Under the pieces are notes generated by a model. The model was given only the letters and a program-made list of their open reading frames with translations, was not told the origin of the DNA and ran no database searches. This document shows positions 1-6,792 of a stretch of 9,891 nucleotides of DNA, in pieces. How positions within the stretch are numbered: the stretch's first letter is position 1; the number at the start of each line of letters is the position of its first letter. Position numbers and translations under genes: made by a program. This DNA comes from an uncultured Lachnospiraceae bacterium. Its GTDB lineage: Bacteria; Bacillota; Clostridia; Lachnospirales; Lachnospiraceae. The DNA is taken from contig CAMTBF010000095.1 in the NCBI GenBank assembly GCA_947068385.1, positions 1-9,891 on the forward strand, written 5' to 3'.

Positions 1-1505
1 CCACGGGAAAGCTGGACAATGACATCTACCTGGACTTCAAGCTGCTTGCGCTGCAGAAGATAGGGAGGATGGATTACGCCGAATACCAGAAGCTGGGGAC
101 GGGGAAGCTGGTGCAGCAGATCGAGAACGGGGCCAAGGCCGGAAAGGGAGTCCTCTATGACTTCTGGTTCTGCGTCGTCAGGAACCTCCTGCCCACGATC
201 CTGTTCAGCCTGTTCTTCATCTGGAGGATAGACCCGAAGATAACCTGCTTCCTGCTGGCCGGGTATGTGGTCGTGTTCCTCGTGACCAACCTGCTGCTGC
301 GGGGGCTCTACCAGATAAAGGAGAGGATACTGACCAATGAGGAGGAGCTGAACCACTTCCTGGTGCGGGGCTTCATGGAGATGCCCCTCTTCCGGATGAA
401 GCGCCAGTTCCCGGGGGAGGTGAGGAAGGCGCTGGGGGCCAAGCGGACCATCGTGGCGGCAAAGGTGAAGATGTCCATGATACATGAGGCCTTTTTCACC
501 ATATTCGCCCTGCTGGTGGCCTGCCTGGACATCGGGATCCTGATCTACGCCTGGAAAGGGGGCCATCTGTCCGTGGGAGCCGTGGTGGCATTGATCACGC
601 TGATCGACAACGCCTATGTGCCCATCGCCATATTCAATGTGATCTACGTCCAGTACAAGCTGAACCTGACGGCATGGCAGCGCTTCGCAGGGGTGCTGGA
701 CCTGAAGGAGGACGGGCAGCTTTCGGAGGGCGCTGCCTTTGGCGCCCTGGCAGGGGAGATTCGCGTGGAGGAGCTGTCCCTGTCCTACGAGGGGGCTCCG
801 GGAGAAGACAGGAGAGTAGTGAACTCGGTGAGCCTGACCGTCAGGAAGGGAGAGAAGGTGGCGTTCGTGGGCGAGTCCGGCTCTGGAAAGTCCACATTGG
901 CCAAGGCATTGGTGGGGCTGCTGAAATATAAGGAGGGCGATATCCTCTATGACGGCGAGCCGCTGCGGAACCTCGCCCTGGAATCCCTGTATGGGAAAGC
1001 CTCCTATCTGTCCCAGGACACGCCCGTATTTGACGGGACGGTCCGGGAGAACCTGGTCTTCGACAGGGAGGTGCCGGATGAGGACATACGCGCGGCCCTG
1101 GAGCGGGTACAGCTCCTGCCGCTGCTTGCCTCCCTGGAGAAGGGGATGGATACCAGGATCGGGGAGAAGGGGGCCTGCCTGTCCGGCGGGGAGAAGCAGC
1201 GGCTGGCGTTGGCCAGGCTCCTGCTGGACCGTCCGGAGATCGTGGTCCTGGACGAGGCCACGTCGGCGCTGGACAATGTGACGGAGAGCATCGTCATGAA
1301 GAATGTCCTGGAGCAGGCGCAGGATGCCACGGTGATCTCCATCGCCCACCGCCTGTCCTCCATCAGAGGGTTCGACCACATATTCGTCTTCCGGGAAGGG
1401 GAGATCGTGGAGAGCGGAAGCTTTGAGGAGCTGATGGCGGAGAACGGCTATTTTGCGGAATTGTACAGGAAGGAGAAGGAGAGGGGCGCTTCGCGGGGCG
1501 CATGA
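1..1505 (+). CDS. ABC exporter, fused membrane and ATPase domains (5' end missing)
   Basis: Type-I ABC exporter half-transporter that would use ATP to move a substrate out of the cell; the substrate cannot be told. The frame is open back to position 3 and that part reads as normal exporter linker sequence, so the ATG at 69 is an internal Met and the true start lies off the window. At least four hydrophobic segments lie at about 170-230, 240-300, 480-550 and 575-650. The ATPase domain is complete: Walker A GESGSGKST (870-896), Q-loop in YLSQD (near 1010), signature LSGGEKQ (1179-1199), Walker B IVVLDEA (1239-1259) and the switch His in IAHR (1347-1349). The catalytic Glu follows the Walker B Asp, so the ATPase should be active. 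It ends in a charged tail. Exporters of this type often work as pairs, so a partner gene may lie just upstream. Family call is sure; substrate unknown. Confidence 0.93.
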   Translation, partial: TGKLDNDIYLDFKLLALQKIGRMDYAEYQKLGTGKLVQQIENGAKAGKGVLYDFWFCVVRNLLPTILFSLFFIWRIDPKITCFLLAGYVVVFLVTNLLLRGLYQIKERILTNEEELNHFLVRGFMEMPLFRMKRQFPGEVRKALGAKRTIVAAKVKMSMIHEAFFTIFALLVACLDIGILIYAWKGGHLSVGAVVALITLIDNAYVPIAIFNVIYVQYKLNLTAWQRFAGVLDLKEDGQLSEGAAFGALAGEIRVEELSLSYEGAPGEDRRVVNSVSLTVRKGEKVAFVGESGSGKSTLAKALVGLLKYKEGDILYDGEPLRNLALESLYGKASYLSQDTPVFDGTVRENLVFDREVPDEDIRAALERVQLLPLLASLEKGMDTRIGEKGACLSGGEKQRLALARLLLDRPEIVVLDEATSALDNVTESIVMKNVLEQAQDATVISIAHRLSSIRGFDHIFVFREGEIVESGSFEELMAENGYFAELYRKEKERGASRGA

Positions 1506-1536
1506 GGCATCCCTGCGGGCGGGGCGTTCCCCCTGG

Positions 1537-1572
1537 AAAAGCGGCTTGACGGAACCGCGGCGGGCGGAGCCG
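1537..1572 (-). terminator. Possible terminator for the Gx-transporter gene
   Basis: Read on the minus strand just past the stop of the Gx-transporter gene, CGGCT (1572-1568) can pair with AGCCG (1546-1542), followed by CTTTT. An alternative inner stem GCGG/CCGC (1558-1555 with 1544-1541) leads into the same T run. Stems are short and the T run is only four bases, so this is weak. The 69-base gap separates two convergent genes, where a terminator is expected. Confidence 0.3.
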
Positions 1573-1574
1573 TA

Positions 1575-2081
1575 TCAGGAAACATCCGCGAGCAGGGGCG
1601 CGAGGAGCTTCCCGGCGAATCCGGCGCAGAGCCCCGTGAAAAGCCCCGTGAGGATCCCGCCCACGATCAGGAAGGGCAGATAGGACAGCACGCCCGCGGT
1701 GCGGGTGACGACGAAGGCCACGGCAAGCTGGCCCAGGTTATGGGCCAGCCCGCCCATGGCCCCTGTGAGGAAGAGGAGCCTTTTCTGCAGGATGCCCATC
1801 ACCAGCGCCATGACGCAGAGGCTGCACAGCCCTCCCGCCAGGCTGTAGAGCAGGGACAGGGCCTGCCCGAAGAGGAAAGAGGACAGCAGTATCCTGGAAA
1901 TCAGCACGAAGACAGCGTCCCTGGCGCGGAGATGCCGCAGCAGCAGCAAAGTGACGATATTGGCCAGGCCCAGCTTGATGCCCGGAACGGGCACCAGGGG
2001 CGGGATGGCGCTCTCGATGGCGTAGACGGCCAGGGACAGGGTGGTGAATAGGGCCAAAAGGGCGGTCTTTCGGGCGGACAT
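1575..2081 (-). CDS. Gx transporter family membrane protein (Hpre_diP_synt_I type, EetB-like)
   Basis: Small integral membrane protein of 168 residues, very hydrophobic with about five membrane segments. The N-terminal stretch holding IPPLVPVPGIKLGLANIV is the hallmark of the family called 'heptaprenyl diphosphate synthase component I' or 'Gx transporter' (Pfam Hpre_diP_synt_I). The old synthase name is probably misleading, since nothing here resembles a prenyl transferase. The ATG at 2081 was chosen because GAAAGGAAG lies 5-7 bases before it; a TTG-started extension to 2162 lacks such a site. It follows the NusG-II gene by 77 bases on the same strand, so the two are probably co-transcribed. 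From family knowledge, this pair accompanies ApbE in Gram-positive extracellular electron transfer loci (EetA/EetB of Listeria). The exact molecular role is not established; transport of a quinone or flavin precursor is a guess. Confidence 0.85.
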   Translation of the reverse strand: MSARKTALLALFTTLSLAVYAIESAIPPLVPVPGIKLGLANIVTLLLLRHLRARDAVFVLISRILLSSFLFGQALSLLYSLAGGLCSLCVMALVMGILQKRLLFLTGAMGGLAHNLGQLAVAFVVTRTAGVLSYLPFLIVGGILTGLFTGLCAGFAGKLLAPLLADVS

Positions 2082-2158
2082 GGGTTCTTCCTTTCTGTGG
2101 CGGCATTCCGGGGGAGGGCCTGGCAGGGCTGCGGCCAGCCAAAACGGTTCGCCGGGAA

Positions 2159-2605
2159 TCAATATGTGACGGCGTCCGGCACTGTGACGGCATCCGGCAC
2201 TGTGACGGCGTCCGGCGTCCCTGCCGTCCCCGGAGGGTCGGACACAGGCCGCAGCCGGATCACTAGCCGGTTGGGCAGGCAGGTGATGGGCAGCTTCGAG
2301 TCGCTGATGAAGCCCTGGCGGACGCAGAGCTTGTCGGGGCAGTCCGCGGAGATGATGGCGATGCTGCCGGGACGGACTTCAATCTCGTTGACGCAGCCGT
2401 TCTCGCCCTGTACGGTGAAGGTGCCCGTCTCGGAGACATCGCTTAAGCGTATGCTTTTTATCAATACACCGTCCTGGAAGATGTCCGCTGCATAGTCTGC
2501 CCCGCCTTTGTCGGCAAGCAGATAGAGGAGGCTTGCCGTGGACAGGAGCAGGAGGAAGGCCGCAATGACGGCCGCCGGCTTTCGCCAGGATATATTCTCT
2601 TTCAC
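2159..2605 (-). CDS. NusG domain II-containing membrane-anchored protein (EetA-like)
   Basis: Protein of 148 residues from a GTG start. One N-terminal membrane anchor (about residues 10-32) is followed by an extracytoplasmic NusG domain II (formerly DUF1312). Family marks are a central ISADCPDKLCVRQGFIS segment with two Cys, then ITCLPNRLVI. It lacks the NusG N-terminal domain and KOW motif, so it is not a transcription factor. The GTG at 2605 is preferred because AGAAAGG lies 9 bases upstream; a TTG at 2626 would add seven residues but has no ribosome site. The C-terminus is a short repeat of PDAVTV, made by an 18-base tandem repeat in the DNA. It lies upstream of the Gx-transporter gene and divergent to apbE, the grouping seen around flavin-based extracellular electron transfer. 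Biochemical function is unknown; family call is firm, start moderately so. Confidence 0.85.
   Translation of the reverse strand: MKENISWRKPAAVIAAFLLLLSTASLLYLLADKGGADYAADIFQDGVLIKSIRLSDVSETGTFTVQGENGCVNEIEVRPGSIAIISADCPDKLCVRQGFISDSKLPITCLPNRLVIRLRPVSDPPGTAGTPDAVTVPDAVTVPDAVTY
2166..2216. repeat. 18-base tandem repeat, about 2.8 copies
   Basis: Two full copies of GTGACGGCGTCCGGCACT (2166-2183, 2184-2201, the second with one G-to-A change) and a 15-base third copy (2202-2216). It lies inside the 3' end of the NusG-II gene and, being a multiple of three, adds PDAVTV units to the C-terminus without breaking the frame. It ends next to the stop codon. Confidence 0.95.
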
Positions 2606-2634
2606 GCAACATGGCCTTTCTGTCAATCAAATGT

Positions 2635-2658
2635 GGAGGGGCGCGGGGACGGCCCTCC
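2635..2658. other. GC-rich inverted repeat between divergent genes
   Basis: GGAGGG (2635-2640) and CCCTCC (2653-2658) form a 6-base perfect inverted repeat with a 12-base GC-rich loop, in the 83-base gap between the NusG-II gene and apbE. It has no T run on either side, so it is not a standard terminator. It could be an operator or part of the 5' leader of either gene. Confidence 0.45.
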
Positions 2659-2664
2659 CAAAAC

Positions 2665-2693
2665 AGTATAGCAAAAAGGAACGGGAAAATGAA
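2665..2693 (-). promoter_or_regulatory. Possible promoter for the NusG-II / Gx-transporter pair
   Basis: On the minus strand a good -10 box TATACT (2670-2665) lies 17 bases after a poor -35 TTCATT (2693-2688, three of six consensus bases). Transcription would begin near 2658, about 50 bases before the GTG. The -35 overlaps the apbE start codon, so expression of the two sides may interfere. No convincing plus-strand promoter for apbE was found in the gap. Confidence 0.35.
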
Positions 2694-3765
2694 GCATTTT
2701 TTTAGGACAGTGGTAACTGCCCTCACGGCGGCGGCCGTCCTGTGCTGCGGCTGCGCGGACACAGGGGAGCGGAAGGCGGATGCCGCACAGGATGCCGCCG
2801 GGCCATGGCAGTCCGTGGACACGGCCATGGGCACGGTGGTGCAGATGACGGTCTACGCGGAGCGCCGGGAGGCGGCGGAGGCATTCTCCGGGCAGGCCAT
2901 GGAGCTGCTGGCGGGGCTGGAGCGGGAGGAGCTCTCCTGGCGGCTGGACACCTCCGAGGTGTTCCTAGCCAACGGATCCGCGGGCAGCGGGGAGGGCTTC
3001 CTGCTTTCCGGGGAGCTGTCGGCGCTGCTGTCGGACTGCCTGGAGCTGTGGGAGCGCTCGGAGGGTGCCTTCGACGTGACGCTGGGGGCCGTGACGCGGC
3101 TGTGGGACATCGACCGGTGGGCTGCGGGGGAGGCGTCGGAGGACTTCCGCCCGCCCTCGGAGGAGCTTCTGGCCCAGGCGCTGGAGCGCTGCGGCAGCGG
3201 CAGGCTGCGGCTTGTGGAGGAGGGCGCGGGGCTGCGCCTCTACATGCCGGAGGGCATGGGGCTGGACCTGGGAGCCGTGGGCAAGGGGCTTGCCATGGAG
3301 AAGCTCCTGGCCTTGCTGGCAGATGGGCCGGAGGTGACGGGGGCCGTGATATCCCTGGGCGGCAGCATACTGACCTACGGCAGCAAACCAGAGGGCGGCC
3401 CCTGGCGGGTGGGCATCGTGGATCCCTTCGACACCTCGGACAGCATCGGCATACTGACCCTGGAGGGGCAGTGGTGCATATCCACCTCCGGGGATTACCA
3501 GCGGTACGTGGAGGCGGACGGGGTGCGGTACCACCACATCCTGGATCCGGAGACCGGAGCCCCGGCAGCTGGCGACGTGCGGGGCGTGACGGTCCTCATG
3601 AAGGACGGCCTGCTCTGCGACGGCCTGTCCACGGCCTGCTACATCCTGGGGCCGGAGAAAGGGATGGACTTGGCCGGGGAGTACGGGGCGGAGGCGCTGT
3701 TCGTCATGGCGGACGGAACAGTCGTGATGTCGGAGGGGATGGAACGATATTTCCGGGAACAATGA
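2689..3765 (+). CDS. apbE: FAD:protein FMN transferase (ApbE family lipoprotein)
   Basis: Transfers FMN from FAD onto a Thr or Ser of exported flavoproteins (RnfG/RnfD, NqrB/C, FMN-binding domains), using Mg2+ outside the membrane. The protein has 358 residues, the usual size. The ATG at 2689 follows AAGGA by 8 bases and gives a signal peptide (residues 1-21) ending at Cys22 (LCCGC), a somewhat imperfect lipobox, so surface lipid anchoring is likely. Family motifs in order: TAMGT (45-49), SWRLDTSEV near residue 86, GAFDVTLGAVTRLW near residue 128, GAVGKG (195-200), ISLGGS near residue 223, STSGDY (265-270), YHHILDPETG (281-290) and the metal-site CDGLST (310-315). All key residues are present, so it should be active. 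It is divergent to the NusG-II and Gx-transporter genes, an EetA/EetB/FmnB-like grouping; no flavinylation target is encoded in the window. Confidence 0.95.
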   Translation: MKHFFRTVVTALTAAAVLCCGCADTGERKADAAQDAAGPWQSVDTAMGTVVQMTVYAERREAAEAFSGQAMELLAGLEREELSWRLDTSEVFLANGSAGSGEGFLLSGELSALLSDCLELWERSEGAFDVTLGAVTRLWDIDRWAAGEASEDFRPPSEELLAQALERCGSGRLRLVEEGAGLRLYMPEGMGLDLGAVGKGLAMEKLLALLADGPEVTGAVISLGGSILTYGSKPEGGPWRVGIVDPFDTSDSIGILTLEGQWCISTSGDYQRYVEADGVRYHHILDPETGAPAAGDVRGVTVLMKDGLLCDGLSTACYILGPEKGMDLAGEYGAEALFVMADGTVVMSEGMERYFREQ

Positions 3766-3810
3766 ATCTTGCAATAATCTATGCTTATAGCAACCATAAT
3801 ATTTATTGAT

Positions 3811-3839
3811 TTTACTTATGATACGGAATAGAGTATAAT
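3811..3839 (+). promoter_or_regulatory. Promoter of the purA-lysR-HAD group
   Basis: TTTACT (3811-3816), a 17-base spacer and a perfect TATAAT (3834-3839), in an AT-rich island that stands out from the GC-rich surroundings. Transcription would start near 3846, giving a leader of about 53 bases before purA, too short for a purine riboswitch. No terminator hairpin for apbE is seen between 3766 and this promoter. Confidence 0.7.
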
Positions 3840-3898
3840 AGTATAGTAAAAGAAGATTCATGGCATCCTGCCGCCTGGGCAGGGAATGGAGGAGAATT

Positions 3899-5191
3899 AT
3901 GGTCAAGGCAATCGTAGGGGCCAACTGGGGCGATGAGGGAAAAGGCAAGATCACGGACATGATGGCGCAGGAAGCCGACATTGTAGTACGGTTTCAGGGC
4001 GGTGCCAACGCGGGGCACACCATCGTGAACGACTACGGGAAATTCGCGCTGCATACCCTCCCGTCCGGCGTGTTCTATAGCCATATCACGAATATCATCG
4101 GCAACGGCGTGGCGCTGAACATCCCGCTGCTGTTCCAGGAGGTCCAGTCGCTGGTGGAGCGCGGCGTCCCCAGCCCGAAGCTGCTGGTGTCGGATCGGGC
4201 GCAGATCGTCATGCCCTACCACATCCTGCTGGATCAGTACGAGGAGGAAAGGCTGGGCGGGAAGTCCTTCGGCTCTACGAAGTCCGGCATCGCGCCCTTC
4301 TATTCCGATAAATATGCCAAGATAGGCTTCCAGGTAAGCGAGCTCTTCGACGAGGAGATTCTGCGGGAGAAGACGCAGCGGGTCTGCGCGCTGAAGAACG
4401 TGCTCTTCGAGCATTTATACCACAAGCCCGTAATGAAGCCGGAGGAGCTGCTGGAGACCCTCCACGGATACAGGGACATGGTGGCGCCTTTCGTGTGCGA
4501 CGTGTCCGTGTTCCTGGAAAAGGCCCTGAAGGAGGGCAGGACGGTGCTGCTGGAGGGACAGCTCGGCACCCTGAAGGATCCGGACCACGGCATCTATCCC
4601 ATGGTGACATCCTCCTCCACCCTGGCGGCCTTCGGCGCGATCGGGGCAGGGCTGCCCCCCTATGAGATCAAACAGATCGTGACGGTGTGCAAGGCATATT
4701 CCTCCGCGGTGGGCGCGGGGGCCTTCGTGTCCGAGCTGTTCGGCGACGAGGCGGAGGAGCTGCGCCGCAGGGGCGGGGACGGCGGGGAGTACGGCGCCAC
4801 CACCGGACGGCCCAGGCGGGTGGGATGGTTCGACTGCGTGGCCTCCAGGTACGGATGCCGCATGCAGGGCACCACGGACGTGGCCTTCACCGTGCTGGAC
4901 GTGCTGGGCTATCTGGACGAGATTCCCGTGTGCGTGGGCTATGAGATCGACGGAGAGGTCACCACGGACTTCCCTGTGACCAGCAGGCTCTCCAAGGCAA
5001 AGCCCGTATTCGAGACGCTGCCAGGGTGGAAATGCGAGACCAGGGGCATCCGGAAGTACGAAGAGCTGCCGGAAAACTGCCGGAAATACATCGAGTTCAT
5101 AGAGGAGCGGATCGGCTATCCCATCACCATGGTCAGCAACGGCCCGGGCAGGGAGGACATCATCTACAGAGAGTCGCCGCTGGCGCGGTAA
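3899..5191 (+). CDS. purA: Adenylosuccinate synthetase
   Basis: Joins IMP and aspartate with GTP to make adenylosuccinate, the first committed step from IMP to AMP, in the cytoplasm. The ATG at 3899 follows GGAGGAG by 4 bases; an upstream in-frame ATG at 3860 lacks family similarity. Length is 430 residues, normal for the family. Seen: phosphate loop GDEGKGK (11-17) with the catalytic Asp12, GGANAGHT (34-41) with catalytic His40, VSDRAQIVMPYH near residue 98, GSTKSGIAP (125-133), EGQLGTL (219-225), HGIYPMVTSS near residue 229, and the aspartate loop ATTGRPRR (300-307). It belongs to the clostridial branch in which EGAQG reads EGQLG and the TTGRG region reads STKSG (comparison with E. coli PurA from memory). 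The retained Asp12 argues against a PurZ-type enzyme. It leads a group with lysR 8 bases downstream. Confidence 0.95.
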   Translation: MVKAIVGANWGDEGKGKITDMMAQEADIVVRFQGGANAGHTIVNDYGKFALHTLPSGVFYSHITNIIGNGVALNIPLLFQEVQSLVERGVPSPKLLVSDRAQIVMPYHILLDQYEEERLGGKSFGSTKSGIAPFYSDKYAKIGFQVSELFDEEILREKTQRVCALKNVLFEHLYHKPVMKPEELLETLHGYRDMVAPFVCDVSVFLEKALKEGRTVLLEGQLGTLKDPDHGIYPMVTSSSTLAAFGAIGAGLPPYEIKQIVTVCKAYSSAVGAGAFVSELFGDEAEELRRRGGDGGEYGATTGRPRRVGWFDCVASRYGCRMQGTTDVAFTVLDVLGYLDEIPVCVGYEIDGEVTTDFPVTSRLSKAKPVFETLPGWKCETRGIRKYEELPENCRKYIEFIEERIGYPITMVSNGPGREDIIYRESPLAR

Positions 5192-5199
5192 GGGGAGCC

Positions 5200-6087
5200 A
5201 TGGTCGGAAATCTGGAATATTTCAAGGTGTTCTATTATACCGCGAAGCTGGGAAGCGTCACGGGGGCGGCAGGCGAGCTCTCCCTGTCGCAGCCCGCGGT
5301 AAGCCAGTCCCTGAAGGCCCTGGAGAGGAGCCTGGGGGTGGCATTGTTCCAGAGGGCCTCCAGGGGCGTGCGGCTCACCAGGGAGGGACAGGTCCTGTAC
5401 TCCTATGTGGAGAAAGGGTACGAGGAGATAGAGCGGGGCGTGGAGAAGGTGCGTCAGATGCTGAACCTGGAGCTGGGGGAGGTGCACATCGGGGCCAGCG
5501 ACATGACCCTGCGCTTTTATCTGCTGCCATTTCTGGAGGAGTTCCATGAGAGGCACCCCGGCATCAAGGTCATGGTGGCCAATGCGCCCACGCCGGAGAC
5601 ATTGAAGCTCCTGCGGGCCAGGCAGATCGACTTCGGCGTGGTGAGCACCCCCTTCCCCCGGGAGGAGGACATCCGCACGAAAACTGTGCGGGAGATTGAA
5701 GACGTGTTCGTAGCCGGGCGCAGGTTCACTTCCTACAAGAACAAGATGCTGGACCTCCAGGAGCTGGAGAGGCTGCCCCTCATCTTCCTGGAGGGGAACA
5801 CCAGCACCAGGGCTTACATGGACGCCTACCTGGCGGAGAACGGCGTGGCCGTGCAGCCGGAGTTCGAGCTGTCCACCAGCGACATGATCGTCCAGTTCGC
5901 CCTGCGCAATCTGGGGATAGGCTGCGTGGTCAGGGACTTTGCCACGGAAGCCCTGGAGTCCGGGCTGCTGTTCGAGCTGAGGTTCAATAAGATGATACCC
6001 AAAAGGGAGTTCTGCGTGGTCACCAGCCGGAGGGCCCCCCTCGGGGCGGCGGCCGGGGAGCTGCTGGACATCATGCGCGGGGCGTAA
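5200..6087 (+). CDS. LysR family transcriptional regulator
   Basis: DNA-binding regulator of 295 residues, the normal length for the family. An N-terminal winged helix-turn-helix (about residues 3-62) shows YFKVFYYTAKLGSVTGAA, then LSQPAVSQSLKALERSLG and FQRASRGVRLTREG. A linker helix follows, then a substrate-binding domain (about 92-290) beginning VHIGASD. The ligand cannot be read from sequence. AGGGGAG lies 2 bases before the ATG and the gene begins 8 bases after the purA stop, so it is almost certainly on the purA transcript. LysR regulators usually act on a divergent or nearby gene; none is obviously divergent here, so its target may be distant, or it may act on the purA promoter. Family call is sure, target unknown. 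Confidence 0.93.
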   Translation: MVGNLEYFKVFYYTAKLGSVTGAAGELSLSQPAVSQSLKALERSLGVALFQRASRGVRLTREGQVLYSYVEKGYEEIERGVEKVRQMLNLELGEVHIGASDMTLRFYLLPFLEEFHERHPGIKVMVANAPTPETLKLLRARQIDFGVVSTPFPREEDIRTKTVREIEDVFVAGRRFTSYKNKMLDLQELERLPLIFLEGNTSTRAYMDAYLAENGVAVQPEFELSTSDMIVQFALRNLGIGCVVRDFATEALESGLLFELRFNKMIPKREFCVVTSRRAPLGAAAGELLDIMRGA

Positions 6088-6091
6088 GGAA

Positions 6092-6160
6092 ATGCTGCGG
6101 TTCCTGATGGGGACGGCAAAGCAGTCTATCAGAAATAGATGGAGCAGGAGAAAGATATGA
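6092..6160 (+). CDS. Possible 22-residue peptide coupled to the HAD gene
   Basis: A short frame of 22 codons starts 4 bases after the lysR stop and ends in a TGA that overlaps the HAD start as ATGA (6157-6160). The peptide would be basic (seven Lys or Arg), with no family I recognise. AAGGA lies only one base before its ATG, too close for efficient initiation. It may simply be chance in a 69-base gap, but the ATGA overlap is the usual form of translational coupling. Confidence 0.2.
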   Translation: MLRFLMGTAKQSIRNRWSRRKI

Positions 6161-6759
6161 TTCGGAACATTATATTTGATATCGGCAACGTGTTGACGGA
6201 TTTCCGGTGGAGGGAATTCCTGCAGGACAAGGGCTTCGATGAGGCAATGGTGGAGCGGATCGCGAAGGCCTCAGTGCAGACGCCCCTCTGGAACGAGATT
6301 GACCGGGGCGTATGGTCTATCGAGGAGCTGATGCAGGCGTTCATCGCCAAAGACCCGGAAATCGAGGAGGAGCTGCGCCGGGCCTACGGCAACGTGACGG
6401 GCATGGTGACAAAGCGGGATTACGCCATCCCCTGGGTGAAAGAGCTGAAGGAGAAGGGCTACCGCGTATACTATCTGTCCAATTTCTCAGAAAAGGCCTA
6501 TGAGGACTGCGCGGATGCCCTGGACTTCCTGCCCTATATGGACGGCGGCATCCTGTCCTACCGGGAGAAGGTGGTGAAGCCGGATCCGGAAATCTACAGG
6601 CGGCTGCTTTCCAGGTACTCCCTGGAGGCCGGGGAGAGCGTGTTCCTGGACGACACCGCCGCCAACGTAGAGGCGGCCCGTGGGCTGGGGCTATATGGAA
6701 TCTGCTTCCAGACCAAGGAGCAGGTGGAGGAAGAGCTGCGTAAGCTGGGAGTCGGCTGA
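6157..6759 (+). CDS. HAD-superfamily phosphatase, YihX-like (subfamily IA)
   Basis: Cytoplasmic Mg-dependent phosphatase of about 200 residues. Motif I is IIFDIGNVL with nucleophile Asp8; the +2 position is Gly, not the usual Asp, as in YihX (a sugar-1-phosphate phosphatase in E. coli). Motif II is YLSNFS with Ser108, motif III is the Lys in VVKPDPEIY (Lys141), and motif IV is FLDDTAAN (Asp165-Asp166). An alpha-helical cap lies between motif I and II (about residues 15-90). The ATG at 6157 was chosen because AGGAG (6146-6150) ends 6 bases before it; an in-frame ATG at 6139 would add six residues and has no ribosome site. It lies 69 bases after lysR on the same strand with no visible promoter, so co-transcription with purA-lysR is likely. 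The substrate is not known. Confidence 0.88.
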   Translation: MIRNIIFDIGNVLTDFRWREFLQDKGFDEAMVERIAKASVQTPLWNEIDRGVWSIEELMQAFIAKDPEIEEELRRAYGNVTGMVTKRDYAIPWVKELKEKGYRVYYLSNFSEKAYEDCADALDFLPYMDGGILSYREKVVKPDPEIYRRLLSRYSLEAGESVFLDDTAANVEAARGLGLYGICFQTKEQVEEELRKLGVG

Positions 6760-6792
6760 CAATGTCTGCCAGCGCCATGCCTGGTTCTGTCT

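Noticed and set aside
69..1505. ATG at 69 as the start of the ABC exporter
   Set aside because: The frame is open upstream to position 3 and that stretch reads as exporter linker sequence; starting at 69 would remove part of the membrane domain. It also lacks a suitably placed ribosome site.
2159..2605. NusG transcription factor
   Set aside because: There is a membrane anchor and no NusG N-terminal domain or KOW motif; only the domain-II insert fold is present.
2742..3809. A 355-codon plus-strand frame overlapping apbE
   Set aside because: It is a Gly/Arg/Ala-rich shadow of the apbE frame, which carries all ApbE motifs.
3860..3898. Upstream in-frame ATG extending PurA by 13 residues
   Set aside because: The extension has no family similarity, and GGAGGAG sits directly before the ATG at 3899.
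3846..3898. Purine riboswitch ahead of purA
   Set aside because: The leader is only about 53 bases and contains no three-way junction or the conserved purine aptamer segments.
3899..5191. PurZ-type (2-aminoadenine pathway) enzyme in place of PurA
   Set aside because: The catalytic Asp of GDEGKGK, altered in PurZ, is present, the length is that of PurA, and no phage or base-modification genes lie nearby.
6760..6792. Bidirectional terminator between the HAD gene and the membrane protein gene
   Set aside because: Only a 4-base stem (CCAG/CTGG) can form, with no T run of useful length on either strand.
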